From the NCBI GenBank assembly GCA_903913355.1, contig CAIWKU010000074.1, forward strand, positions 1-8,940: a DNA stretch of 8,940 nt, given 5' to 3'. Below, piece after piece: positions 1-5,556 of the stretch. The notes beneath the pieces are model-generated. The model made no database searches. It had not been told where the DNA came from and was given only the letters and a program-made list of their open reading frames with translations. The translations under genes and the position numbers were made by a program. The DNA comes from an uncultured Bacteroidota bacterium (lineage in GTDB: Bacteria; Bacteroidota; Bacteroidia; Chitinophagales; Chitinophagaceae). The number at the start of each line of letters is the position of its first letter. Positions within the stretch are counted from its first letter, which is position 1.

Positions 1-555
1 ATACCTCCGGTTGATATATCACTTCAAAGGGATGAGTTCAAGAAATCAATGATGTTCGTTCTATTTGAGGGTAATAAAAAACACCGGAACCACAACCATA
101 ATATAAAGGTATTCAGAACCGTATTTCCGGGGGTTGATAAATGGATAACCGAATTCCATAAACAAATCGGGTCGGATAAATTTTCATACCTACTCCAACG
201 GACAGAAAGTTACCTATTGCTGAATCAAATATGTAGGGAGTTCCATCATAAAAAACCGGATGTTCCACTTTTTACTATTCACGATGGTATACTAACTCAT
301 CAAAAATATGTTTCAGAACTCACTGGGTTCGTTTTAAGACGACTGGAGGAGATTACAGGGATAACAGCTGGGTTTAAGGTAAAACTACCCCAGATCAACC
401 CGGAACCCAAAATGGAAGACATTGATAAGGTATGGGGTAAGATCGAGGGGATAAACACACCACAAAAGTTTAAAAATGTACAGTCGTTTGTGTTTCAAAA
501 TAATATTGAACGAGGTATAAAATTTTTGGGGAATTCTGGCCAGAAATTTTTGTGA
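1..555 (+). CDS. C-terminal part of a polymerase-fold protein (family A DNAP / T7-type RNAP motifs B and C), mobile-element gene
   Basis: The frame is open from base 1, so the N-terminus lies outside the window; 184 codons are visible. The first ATG (base 49) falls inside a motif and is not the true start. Codons 10-22 show R10-x3-K14-x3-M18-x3-F22. This is the spacing of motif B (O helix) in T7 RNA polymerase (R627, K631, M635, Y639) and in Pol I (R754, K758, F762, Y766). A Q-x2-E-S helix follows at codons 66-70, then a hydrophobic strand ending TIHDGILT with H94-D95, which resembles motif C (IHDSFGT in T7 RNAP, VHDE in Pol I). Motif A would lie upstream. About 89 residues follow motif C. 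Seen: the motifs and their order. Inferred: a template-directed polymerase, perhaps the element's replication enzyme. The motif B to C distance is about 72 residues, short for either family, so this would be a divergent or compact member. The polymerase-fold assignment is moderate; the exact activity is unknown. Confidence 0.5.
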   Translation: MPPVDISLQRDEFKKSMMFVLFEGNKKHRNHNHNIKVFRTVFPGVDKWITEFHKQIGSDKFSYLLQRTESYLLLNQICREFHHKKPDVPLFTIHDGILTHQKYVSELTGFVLRRLEEITGITAGFKVKLPQINPEPKMEDIDKVWGKIEGINTPQKFKNVQSFVFQNNIERGIKFLGNSGQKFL

Positions 556-582
556 CTCTGTACCCCATTTGTAGGTTTTTTC

Positions 583-601
583 AACCCCCCACGGGCGGGT
601 T
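583..601 (+). repeat. GC-rich hairpin
   Basis: AACCC at 583-587 pairs with GGGTT at 597-601. A C-C mismatch follows, then CC/GG, around the loop ACG. No T run follows on either strand, so it does not look like an intrinsic terminator. It begins the G-rich stretch and could be a structural site of the mobile element. Confidence 0.5.
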
Positions 602-638
602 TGGGATACGGCGGAGGTGATCCAGGAGGGGATGGGGG
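593..638 (+). other. G-run cluster, possible G-quadruplex
   Basis: Runs GGG (593-595), GGG (597-599), GGG (603-605), GGGG (628-631) and GGGGG (634-638), with several GG pairs between them, lie on the plus strand of an AT-rich region. Five runs of three or more are enough for a quadruplex, although one loop would be about 22 bases. Its role is not known. Confidence 0.35.
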
Positions 639-753
639 TAGTTATTAAGTATTTTTTGAAAATGTGAATATCATTCTATTCCGGTTATACCCAGTAAAAT
701 CAACCCTTTCAGGGGATGAAATGGAAAACATTCAGAAAACCACCGAAGTGTAT

Positions 754-785
754 TTTGCCGGTACTTCCACTTCGCTCAAACTTTG
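754..785 (+). promoter_or_regulatory. Possible Bacteroidota promoter for the recombinase module
   Basis: TTTG at 754-757 and AAACTTTG at 778-785 resemble the -33 (TTTG) and -7 (TAnnTTTG) elements with a 20-bp spacer. The -7 box has one mismatch. Transcription would start near 790, just before the small ORF at 806. The call rests on consensus match only. Confidence 0.35.
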
Positions 786-805
786 CATATAAAAAATCAA
801 GAATT

Positions 806-946
806 ATGTTACCTGAAAATGAGTGTAGAAAAATTCTCAACGACGGAGAATTTACAATAGGGTTAGATGAAATCAGACTTCTCAGAGATTTTATGGTATC
901 ACTCGCGACCATCGAATTTGAGATGTATCAGAAAAAAGAAAAATAA
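806..946 (+). CDS. Small hypothetical protein encoded just upstream of the recombinase
   Basis: This ORF encodes a 46-residue protein that starts MLPENECRKIL and ends in a lysine-rich tail. It looks mainly helical: an N-terminal EECKKIL-like helix, then a segment like 'DEIRLLRDFMVSLATIEFEMY'-type amphipathic helix at about residues 21-41. I recall similar very small ORFs directly 5' of serine recombinases in Bacteroidota elements, but cannot confirm this here. The stop is only 7 bp before the recombinase ATG, so the two are probably co-transcribed and may be translationally coupled. The same frame could start at ATG 716, adding 30 residues. I prefer 806 because the added part is Pro/Lys/Arg-rich without clear structure and because a promoter-like sequence lies at 754-785. 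Its function is unknown; a recombinase accessory factor is a guess from position. Confidence 0.5.
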   Translation: MLPENECRKILNDGEFTIGLDEIRLLRDFMVSLATIEFEMYQKKEK

Positions 947-953
947 TAAGATT

Positions 954-2495
954 ATGAAAGTGATAATTTACAAACGTGTCTCAACTGATGACCAAGCAGA
1001 CCGGGGGTTTTCATTACAGCATCAGGAAGATGTGATGCGCCGGTATTGTGAGATAAATAATTTCAGTATTGTTGATGTTTATACTGAGGACTATTCAGCA
1101 AAGACCTTTGATCGACCTGAATGGCAGAAGATTATTCAGTACATCAAGAAAAATAAGGGTGCCGTTGACAGTATTCTTTGTTTACGTTGGGACAGGTTCA
1201 GCAGGAATGCATACGAGTCCTTGACCGTGATTAAACAGCTTCATAAATTGGGGGTGACCGTCAATACGGTTGAACAACAACTTGACCTAACCAACCCGGA
1301 TAGTAAAATGCTGTTGAACCTATACCTGACCCTTCCTGAAATTGAGAATGATAAGAATTCAATTCGTACAACCGAGGGATCGCGCCGAGCAAGATTAGAA
1401 GGATGCTGGACAGGAACTGCTCCGATGGGGTATGTCAATTTCCGTGATGGTAATAAATCAACTTTGCGTCCGGATGTAAATGCTTCCCTGATTGTTGAAT
1501 CATTTGAACGAATGGCATCGAGTAGTTATTCTGCGGAAGAGGTAAGACGTTGGTTGAAAGATCAGGGTATAAAAATTGCGAAGCAAACTTTTCTTAATAT
1601 TATTCGCAATCCTGCATATATAGGTAAGGTTCTTGTTAAACCTTGGAAAAAAGAACCCAGTCAATTGGTATTAGGAATTCATCCACCACTTATTACTGAG
1701 GAACTATTTTACAAAGCAAATGATGTTTTGGCTGGACGGAAAAGGAACATGAAATTCCACGAAGACAAAACCGACCTGTATCCCTTAAAGGGTCTATTAA
1801 AATGTCCTGTACATGGGACATCATTAACAGCTTACGGTGCAAAAGGTCGTAAGAAGGTATTTCATTACTACCTGTGCTGCAAATGTGATAAGTCTCAAAG
1901 ACACCCTATTGGAGAAGTACATCACAGTGTTGAACAAATCCTGTCTCGAATTTCGGTATCGGCACAATCGTTAAACCTTTACAAGCGGATATTGGAAAAA
2001 ATATTCGAGAAGGGGGATCACCAACGAAGGGATCAAATGGACAAACTGAGAAGTGAAATTGTAAGACAGGAACAACGTAAATCGAACCTTCAAGACAGGT
2101 TTTTGGATGGAGATATCCAGCCCCAAGATTACCACGATTTGAAGGTTAGGGTCGAAAAGGAATTGGTTCTTTTAAAGAGCAAGTTGAACGATCTTGAAGA
2201 ACAGGGTTCACCGTATAAAACCTACTTGAACAAGACGGTACCCATGTTAGAGGACTTGCCTTCATTTTACCGGAAGTCTGACGGGGTAACTAAGAAAAAG
2301 ATACTAAGCTGCATCTTTTCGGAAAAACTCGTTTTGGAAAAAGGAAGAGTTGCAGCCACCCCCTTTACGACCCCTGTTCAAATCTTATTCAATGCCAATA
2401 AGGTTCTTCAAGAGTCTAAAAATAAAAAGGAGGTCGAAAATGACCTCCTGTCTATTATGGCTCCCCCTTCTGGACTTGAACCAGAGACCCTCTGA
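954..2495 (+). CDS. Large serine recombinase / integrase of the mobile element
   Basis: This is a site-specific recombinase that inserts and excises the element through a 5'-phosphoserine DNA link; the protein is 513 residues. The resolvase domain (about 1-145) begins MKVIIYKRVS with catalytic Ser10 and Arg8, followed by RWDRFSRN at 78-85 with the conserved arginines. The recombinase domain (about 150-265) has GTAPMGY at 154-160 and RNPAYIG at 218-224. A zinc ribbon follows with C284-x2-H287 and C308/C309-x-C311. A coiled coil spans about 355-417, as in large serine integrases. The ATG at 954 is chosen because it puts the serine at residue 10; an upstream start at 867 would add 29 unlikely residues overlapping the small ORF. 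The C-terminus is odd: residues from about 489 are encoded over the terminator of the convergent tRNA-Asn. The final MAPPSGLEPETL plus stop are the antisense of the tRNA, so the true functional C-terminus probably ends earlier. Confidence 0.93.
   Translation: MKVIIYKRVSTDDQADRGFSLQHQEDVMRRYCEINNFSIVDVYTEDYSAKTFDRPEWQKIIQYIKKNKGAVDSILCLRWDRFSRNAYESLTVIKQLHKLGVTVNTVEQQLDLTNPDSKMLLNLYLTLPEIENDKNSIRTTEGSRRARLEGCWTGTAPMGYVNFRDGNKSTLRPDVNASLIVESFERMASSSYSAEEVRRWLKDQGIKIAKQTFLNIIRNPAYIGKVLVKPWKKEPSQLVLGIHPPLITEELFYKANDVLAGRKRNMKFHEDKTDLYPLKGLLKCPVHGTSLTAYGAKGRKKVFHYYLCCKCDKSQRHPIGEVHHSVEQILSRISVSAQSLNLYKRILEKIFEKGDHQRRDQMDKLRSEIVRQEQRKSNLQDRFLDGDIQPQDYHDLKVRVEKELVLLKSKLNDLEEQGSPYKTYLNKTVPMLEDLPSFYRKSDGVTKKKILSCIFSEKLVLEKGRVAATPFTTPVQILFNANKVLQESKNKKEVENDLLSIMAPPSGLEPETL
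2418..2449 (-). terminator. Intrinsic terminator of tRNA-Asn
   Basis: On the minus strand the 8-bp perfect stem AGGAGGTC / GACCTCCT (2428-2435 with 2442-2449) has a 6-base loop. The T-rich tract TTTTTATTTTT follows (2428 down to 2418). It begins 8 bases beyond the tRNA CCA end. It lies inside the plus-strand recombinase reading frame. Confidence 0.85.
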
Positions 2496-2534
2496 TTAAC
2501 AGTCAGATGCTCTAACCAACTGAGCTAAGGAGGA
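2458..2534 (-). tRNA. tRNA-Asn (anticodon GTT), CCA encoded
   Basis: This tRNA reads asparagine codons. Read on the minus strand, the cloverleaf is complete: acceptor TCCTCCT with AGGGGGA (one G-U pair), D stem GCTC/GAGC, anticodon stem TCTGA/TCAGA around loop CTGTTAA (anticodon GTT), a 5-base variable loop, T stem TCTGG/CCAGA with loop TTCAAGT, discriminator G and then CCA (2460-2458). The mature body without CCA is 2461-2534, 74 nt. The 3' half is overlapped in antisense by the end of the serine recombinase, so this gene is the likely integration target of the element. A promoter at 2582-2611 and a terminator at 2418-2449 make it an autonomous transcription unit. Confidence 0.97.
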
Positions 2535-2550
2535 GTGTTCCTTATATTGA

Positions 2551-2564
2551 TTCCCAATAGGGAA
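2551..2564 (-). other. Small hairpin in the tRNA-Asn 5' leader
   Basis: TTCCC and GGGAA form a 5-bp perfect stem with a 4-base loop, about 17 bases before the tRNA 5' end, inside the precursor that RNase P would remove. A second 4-bp GC stem (CCCC/GGGG, 2567-2578) sits close to the predicted transcription start. Function is not known. Confidence 0.35.
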
Positions 2565-2581
2565 ATCCCCGTAAGGGGTTG

Positions 2582-2611
2582 CAAAAATAGGGAAAAATGC
2601 TTTCTGGCAAA
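2582..2611 (-). promoter_or_regulatory. Bacteroidota housekeeping promoter of tRNA-Asn
   Basis: On the minus strand TTTG (2611-2608), an 18-bp spacer and TATTTTTG (2589-2582) match the Bacteroidota -33/-7 consensus TTTG...TAnnTTTG at every defined base. Transcription would start near 2576, giving a leader of about 40 nt before the tRNA. The -33 box lies only 17 bp past the Rieske gene stop codon. Confidence 0.75.
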
Positions 2612-2627
2612 ATCTGTATTCAAAAAA

Positions 2628-2975
2628 TTACCAGATACCCAAAAATCCCTTGTCTTCCCAACCCACAAATATCCCTTCCGGACGCTTTTCTACCAGGTAG
2701 GTTTTCAAAAAATACCCCTCTCCACTGGTATTTCTGCCGTTTTTGATATCAAACCGGTAGCGATGCAGTGGACAGGTTACCTGACCGGCCGCATTCAGGT
2801 ACCCATCAGCCATAATTCCACTGGCATGTGGGCATTTATACGCAAATGCAAATAATTGACCGTTACACCTGGCAAGGGTCATTTTTTTATCTCCAGCGGT
2901 AACCAAACACATATTATTCTGCTGCCAGGGAAGAGATTCTTCAAAATCGGCTATTTTATACCAAATAAAAGACAT
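2628..2975 (-). CDS. Rieske-type [2Fe-2S] ferredoxin
   Basis: This is a small electron-transfer protein of 115 residues, within the size range of stand-alone Rieske ferredoxins. The cluster ligands are C48-x-H50 (CPHASG) and C68-x2-H71 (CPLHRYRFD) with 17 residues between. The extra cysteines that form a disulfide in bc1-type Rieske proteins are absent, so this is the soluble ferredoxin or NirD-like class. No signal peptide or membrane segment is seen, so it is probably cytoplasmic. The start at 2975 (MSFIWYKIAD) is chosen because a further 10 in-frame codons upstream (to 3005) are encoded by the intergenic repeat. It follows hflX on the same strand after 155 bp. No oxygenase partner is adjacent, so its redox partner is unknown. 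No terminator separates it from the tRNA promoter. Confidence 0.88.
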   Translation of the reverse strand: MSFIWYKIADFEESLPWQQNNMCLVTAGDKKMTLARCNGQLFAFAYKCPHASGIMADGYLNAAGQVTCPLHRYRFDIKNGRNTSGEGYFLKTYLVEKRPEGIFVGWEDKGFLGIW

Positions 2976-2978
2976 GGT

Positions 2979-3130
2979 TAATTTGAAAATTTGAAAATGT
3001 GGCAATTTGAAAATTAAAGCAATTTTATGAATGGATGCTTACCCCTAATTCCAACCATTTGAATTGGAAGTCAACATAAACTTTGACCCTCCTAATTTTC
3101 AAATTTTCAAATTGCCACATTTTCAAATTA
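2979..3130. repeat. Inverted pair of 38-bp units built from 8-bp modules
   Basis: The left unit (2979-3016) reads TAA, TTTGAAAA, TTTGAAAA, TGTGGCAA, TTTGAAAA, TTA. The right unit (3093-3130) reads TAA, TTTTCAAA, TTTTCAAA, TTGCCACA, TTTTCAAA, TTA. The reverse complement of the right unit has the same modules with the TGTGGCAA module moved one place. The longest perfect inverted match is 28 bp (2988-3015 with 3102-3129). The 76-bp middle contains a 6-bp inverted repeat TTCCAA/TTGGAA (3049-3054, 3064-3069). The right unit abuts the hflX stop codon and the left unit ends 3 bp before the Rieske ATG. It resembles the AT-rich modular intergenic repeats seen in many Bacteroidota genomes. Mobility or function is not shown. 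Confidence 0.85.
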
Positions 3131-4318
3131 CTAAAACTGTACTGTTCTATAAGGATATCGAATCTTATACATATCACGTACCTTATCAAGTATCAACTCT
3201 CTCAAAGCATCTACATTCTTTTTTTCGAGGGCGGATACGAATACGCAATTATTTTCGGTGGCGGTATCCCATTTTTCTTTTAGCTCTCGCAGAATTTCCT
3301 GTTTTACACTATCATCCAGCCAGCTGTCGAAATTCTTTTCTTCGTACAGATCCATTTTATTGAATATGGTTAGGATGGGTTTTTCGAAGGCTTTTAGATC
3401 CTGCAAAGTTTTATTTACTACGCCAATCTGTTCCTCATATTGGGGGTGTGATACATCTACCACGTGTAGCAAAATATCAGCTTCCCTAACCTCATCCAGG
3501 GTACTTTTAAAACTCTCTACCAGGTGGTGGGGTAATTTTCTGATAAAACCTACGGTATCACTTAATAGAAATGGAGTGCTTTCAAATACTACTTTACGCG
3601 TGGTGGTATCCAGGGTGGCAAATAATTTGTTTTCGGCAAAAACCTCACTCTTGCTTAAGAGGTTCATAATAGTGCTTTTGCCCACATTGGTATACCCTAC
3701 CAGGGCCACACGTATCAGTTCTCCCCTTTCTTTTCTTTGTGTAAATGCCTGTTTGTCTATTTCGCCGAGTCGCTTGCGCAGCAGGGATATTTTGTCTTTT
3801 ACAATACGACGATCCGTTTCAATTTCTGTTTCACCCGGCCCCCTGGTTCCAATACCGCCTCCCTGTCTTTCCAGGTGTTTCCAAAGGCCTTTCAACCGGG
3901 GTAACAGGTATTGGTACTGAGCTAACTCTACCTGCACTTTGGCTTGAGCGGTACGGGCGCGACTGGCGAAAATATCCAGAATCAGATCACTCCGGTCAAT
4001 GGTTTTTACGCCCAGCTCTTTTTCAATATTCGAAATCTGAGAACCTGTAAGTTCATCATCAAAAATTACCAGGTGAATACCCTTGCCCGATACATAGTTT
4101 TTGATCTCTTCCAACTTTCCTTTCCCCACAAAAGTTCGGCTATCGGGGTGAGGAAGTCTTTGTGTAAAGCGTTTTACAGCAATAGCACCCGCAGTTTCAG
4201 ATAAAAAAGCCAATTCATCCAGGTATTCGGCCACCTGCTCATCGGTCTGGTCCTTCAAAATCAACCCAACCAAAACCGTTTTTTCTTCCTGCCGAATAGC
4301 TTGTTTTTTCTCAATCAA
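3131..4318 (-). CDS. hflX: GTPase HflX, ribosome-associated
   Basis: HflX is a conserved GTPase that binds the 50S subunit and splits stalled or stress-inactivated 70S ribosomes. The protein is 395 residues, normal for the short bacterial form. The N-terminal HflX domain (about 14-150) includes FVGKGKLEEI at 63-72. A glycine-rich linker with GTRGPGETEIETDRR (157-171) precedes the G domain: G1 GYTNVGKST at 208-216, TLDTTTR near 235-241 (G2 region), G3 DTVG 254-257, G4 NKMD 320-323 and G5 VSALEK 361-366. All nucleotide-binding motifs are intact. The start is TTG at 4316-4318; an in-frame TGA at 4331-4333 and the lack of any ATG before residue 218 force a non-ATG start. The upstream outer-membrane gene ends with its own terminator, so hflX should be transcribed separately. 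Confidence 0.96.
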   Translation of the reverse strand: MIEKKQAIRQEEKTVLVGLILKDQTDEQVAEYLDELAFLSETAGAIAVKRFTQRLPHPDSRTFVGKGKLEEIKNYVSGKGIHLVIFDDELTGSQISNIEKELGVKTIDRSDLILDIFASRARTAQAKVQVELAQYQYLLPRLKGLWKHLERQGGGIGTRGPGETEIETDRRIVKDKISLLRKRLGEIDKQAFTQRKERGELIRVALVGYTNVGKSTIMNLLSKSEVFAENKLFATLDTTTRKVVFESTPFLLSDTVGFIRKLPHHLVESFKSTLDEVREADILLHVVDVSHPQYEEQIGVVNKTLQDLKAFEKPILTIFNKMDLYEEKNFDSWLDDSVKQEILRELKEKWDTATENNCVFVSALEKKNVDALRELILDKVRDMYKIRYPYRTVQF

Positions 4319-4334
4319 AATAAATCTGTTTCAA

Positions 4335-4342
4335 CAAAGGTA
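4335..4342 (-). promoter_or_regulatory. Possible -7 promoter element of hflX
   Basis: TACCTTTG on the minus strand matches TAnnTTTG exactly and lies 16 bp before the TTG start codon, which implies a very short leader. No TTTG is found at the expected -33 distance. The upstream terminator at 4389-4429 requires some promoter in this gap. Confidence 0.45.
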
Positions 4343-4388
4343 AACTATTAGCCCGGAGTAGTTTCTTACACCTCATGAAGGGTATACC

Positions 4389-4429
4389 AAAAAAAATCCG
4401 TAGACAGTCATTGATAACTGATCTACGGA
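4389..4429 (-). terminator. Intrinsic terminator after the outer-membrane barrel gene
   Basis: On the minus strand the stem TCCGTAGA / TCTACGGA (4429-4422 with 4404-4397) is extended by CAGT/ACTG with one bulged base. It is followed directly by eight T residues (4396-4389). It lies 18 bp past the stop codon at 4447 and separates that gene from hflX. Confidence 0.9.
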
Positions 4430-4446
4430 AAGTATGATGTATTGGT

Positions 4447-5274
4447 TTACAGTCCAGAAATGGTAAGGCCAATAGAGAATTTATTCATTGCCGGGCCTGC
4501 ACCAGTTTTCAGTACCGGAGTGGCAGCAAAACCTCCGTCGAGGGAAACAATTCCATATCCAAACCTGAGTGTAAAATCTACAGAAGTGGTATTAAAGAAT
4601 TTATTATCGTACTCTTTTTGAATATAAGAAGGGCCATAATAAGACGCTCCGTTTTTGTTCTGGTAATCCTTGCCTTTGGTATACGCATTGATCAAGGTAC
4701 CCAATTTCATACCCACAGCTGCTTTCCAGGATTTGTCGGGATTTTCCGGGTTTGAAAAATAGCGGAACTCAACGGGTGCCTGTAAATAAATAGTGGTTAT
4801 TTTCAGCTTATGAAAATGGTCACTACTATCTGCCTTGGTAAAGGGCAGGGTATTGCCGATAGATTTAATGTCTATACGGGTTCCGGAAAAAAAGATATTA
4901 CTCGATCCCAATCCGGCTCCAAAAGCCAGGCTAAATTTTGGATTGCCTTTAATAGGCTTGTCCAGCATAAAATAGAAATTAAAATGTCGGCTGAATCCGG
5001 CGGTATGCACACTATCGGGACGATTGGTCCATCCATCATAACCATACTGCATCATAAAATGGTCGGCCGGGCGTTTGCTAAGGTCAACTTTAGTCCAGTC
5101 TTTTTTAGGCTCAGCAATCACTACAGGTTTTACAACCGCTTTTTTAGGGGCAGGTTTCACTATCTCTTTTTTGGTAGTGGTTTTGGTAGAGTCTTTTTTC
5201 GGGTCAGACTTGGTTTGCGCCATGCCTAAAACGGTAAAAGTTATGCAGACAAGTACTAGTAGTGTTTTCTTCAT
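4447..5274 (-). CDS. Outer-membrane beta-barrel protein, PorT-like
   Basis: The protein is 275 residues. The signal peptide is MKKTLLVLVCITFTVLGMAQ with probable cleavage around 19-20. Residues 21-58 are a Lys/Pro/Thr-rich linker (repeats of KK, KP and TTT), which would be periplasmic. Residues from about 70 onward show alternating polar/aromatic strands: SRHFNFYFML, FSLAFGAGLGSSNIFF, TIYLQAPVEFRYF, WKAAVGMKLGTLINAY, VDFTLRFGYGIVSLDGGF and FSIGLTISGL. These are typical of an 8-strand barrel of the 'outer membrane beta-barrel protein' (PorT-like) families of Bacteroidota. No plug or receptor domain is seen. It has its own promoter (5314-5342) and terminator (4389-4429), so it is monocistronic, and it is divergent from the helicase gene. 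The precise role (adhesion, transport or structural) cannot be told from the sequence. Confidence 0.85.
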   Translation of the reverse strand: MKKTLLVLVCITFTVLGMAQTKSDPKKDSTKTTTKKEIVKPAPKKAVVKPVVIAEPKKDWTKVDLSKRPADHFMMQYGYDGWTNRPDSVHTAGFSRHFNFYFMLDKPIKGNPKFSLAFGAGLGSSNIFFSGTRIDIKSIGNTLPFTKADSSDHFHKLKITTIYLQAPVEFRYFSNPENPDKSWKAAVGMKLGTLINAYTKGKDYQNKNGASYYGPSYIQKEYDNKFFNTTSVDFTLRFGYGIVSLDGGFAATPVLKTGAGPAMNKFSIGLTISGL

Positions 5275-5313
5275 TTCTTAGAGTTAATTGCAATATTGGT
5301 TGCCGATAGGGCG

Positions 5314-5342
5314 CAAAAATAACAGAATTGGCTGCATTCAAG
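5314..5342 (-). promoter_or_regulatory. Bacteroidota promoter of the barrel protein gene
   Basis: On the minus strand CTTG (5342-5339), a 17-bp spacer and TATTTTTG (5321-5314) match the -33/-7 consensus with one mismatch in the -33 box. The -7 box is identical to that of the tRNA-Asn promoter. It predicts a leader of about 35 nt. Confidence 0.6.
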
Positions 5343-5502
5343 TGGTTAAAAATAAGTCAAAACTGCCCGAAACAGCATTTTACAGCAGTATCAGGGGTAT
5401 AATAGAGGCAGAATAGGCGAAATCTACTGGGTTGAAAACGGAAAAATCGTTGGTTAGGCCTATTTATTTCAATACTCACTGTTTCAGTAAGCCGGTTCAT
5501 CC

Positions 5503-5522
5503 CCGATATCGGCGTATCTTTA
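5503..5522 (+). promoter_or_regulatory. Palindrome and weak -7 box upstream of the helicase gene
   Basis: The perfect 10-bp palindrome CCGATATCGG (5503-5512) directly precedes TATCTTTA (5515-5522), which is TAnnTTTG with one mismatch. No -33 box is seen at the usual distance. The palindrome could be an operator, but a chance palindrome cannot be ruled out. Confidence 0.25.
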
Positions 5523-5556
5523 CGGGTATATATACATTAAAACATTATAATCTATT

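Larger units (their letters stand above)
556..805. other. Spacer between polymerase-like gene and recombinase module, GC- and G-rich in its first half
   Basis: No convincing gene lies in these 250 bases. A plus-strand frame starting at ATG 716 runs in phase into the small ORF at 806, but its first 30 residues look like translated spacer. The first half is much richer in G and C than its surroundings. It holds the hairpin at 583-601 and a series of G runs to 638. The second half is AT-rich and carries a possible promoter. No T run follows the hairpin, so I do not call it a terminator. Confidence 0.5.

Noticed and set aside
534..545. 12-bp perfect palindrome TTCTGGCCAGAA at the end of the polymerase-like gene
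   Set aside because: It lies within coding sequence near the stop and has no T run or partner; it is probably chance, though it could be an operator.
867..953. Extension of the recombinase by 29 codons from an upstream ATG
   Set aside because: It would move catalytic Ser from residue 10 to residue 39, and overlaps the small ORF in another frame.
2535..2855. 106-codon plus-strand frame
   Set aside because: It overlaps the tRNA promoter and the Rieske gene in antisense and shows no domain.
2976..3005. Ten extra N-terminal residues on the Rieske protein
   Set aside because: These codons are wholly within the modular intergenic repeat, and the family begins near MSFIWYKIAD.
2979..3130. CRISPR-like array
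   Set aside because: There are only two units, in inverted orientation, with no regular spacers and no cas genes.
3258..3920. 220-codon plus-strand frame
   Set aside because: It lies antisense to hflX, whose G motifs are intact; it is a low-complexity Ser/Arg-rich shadow.
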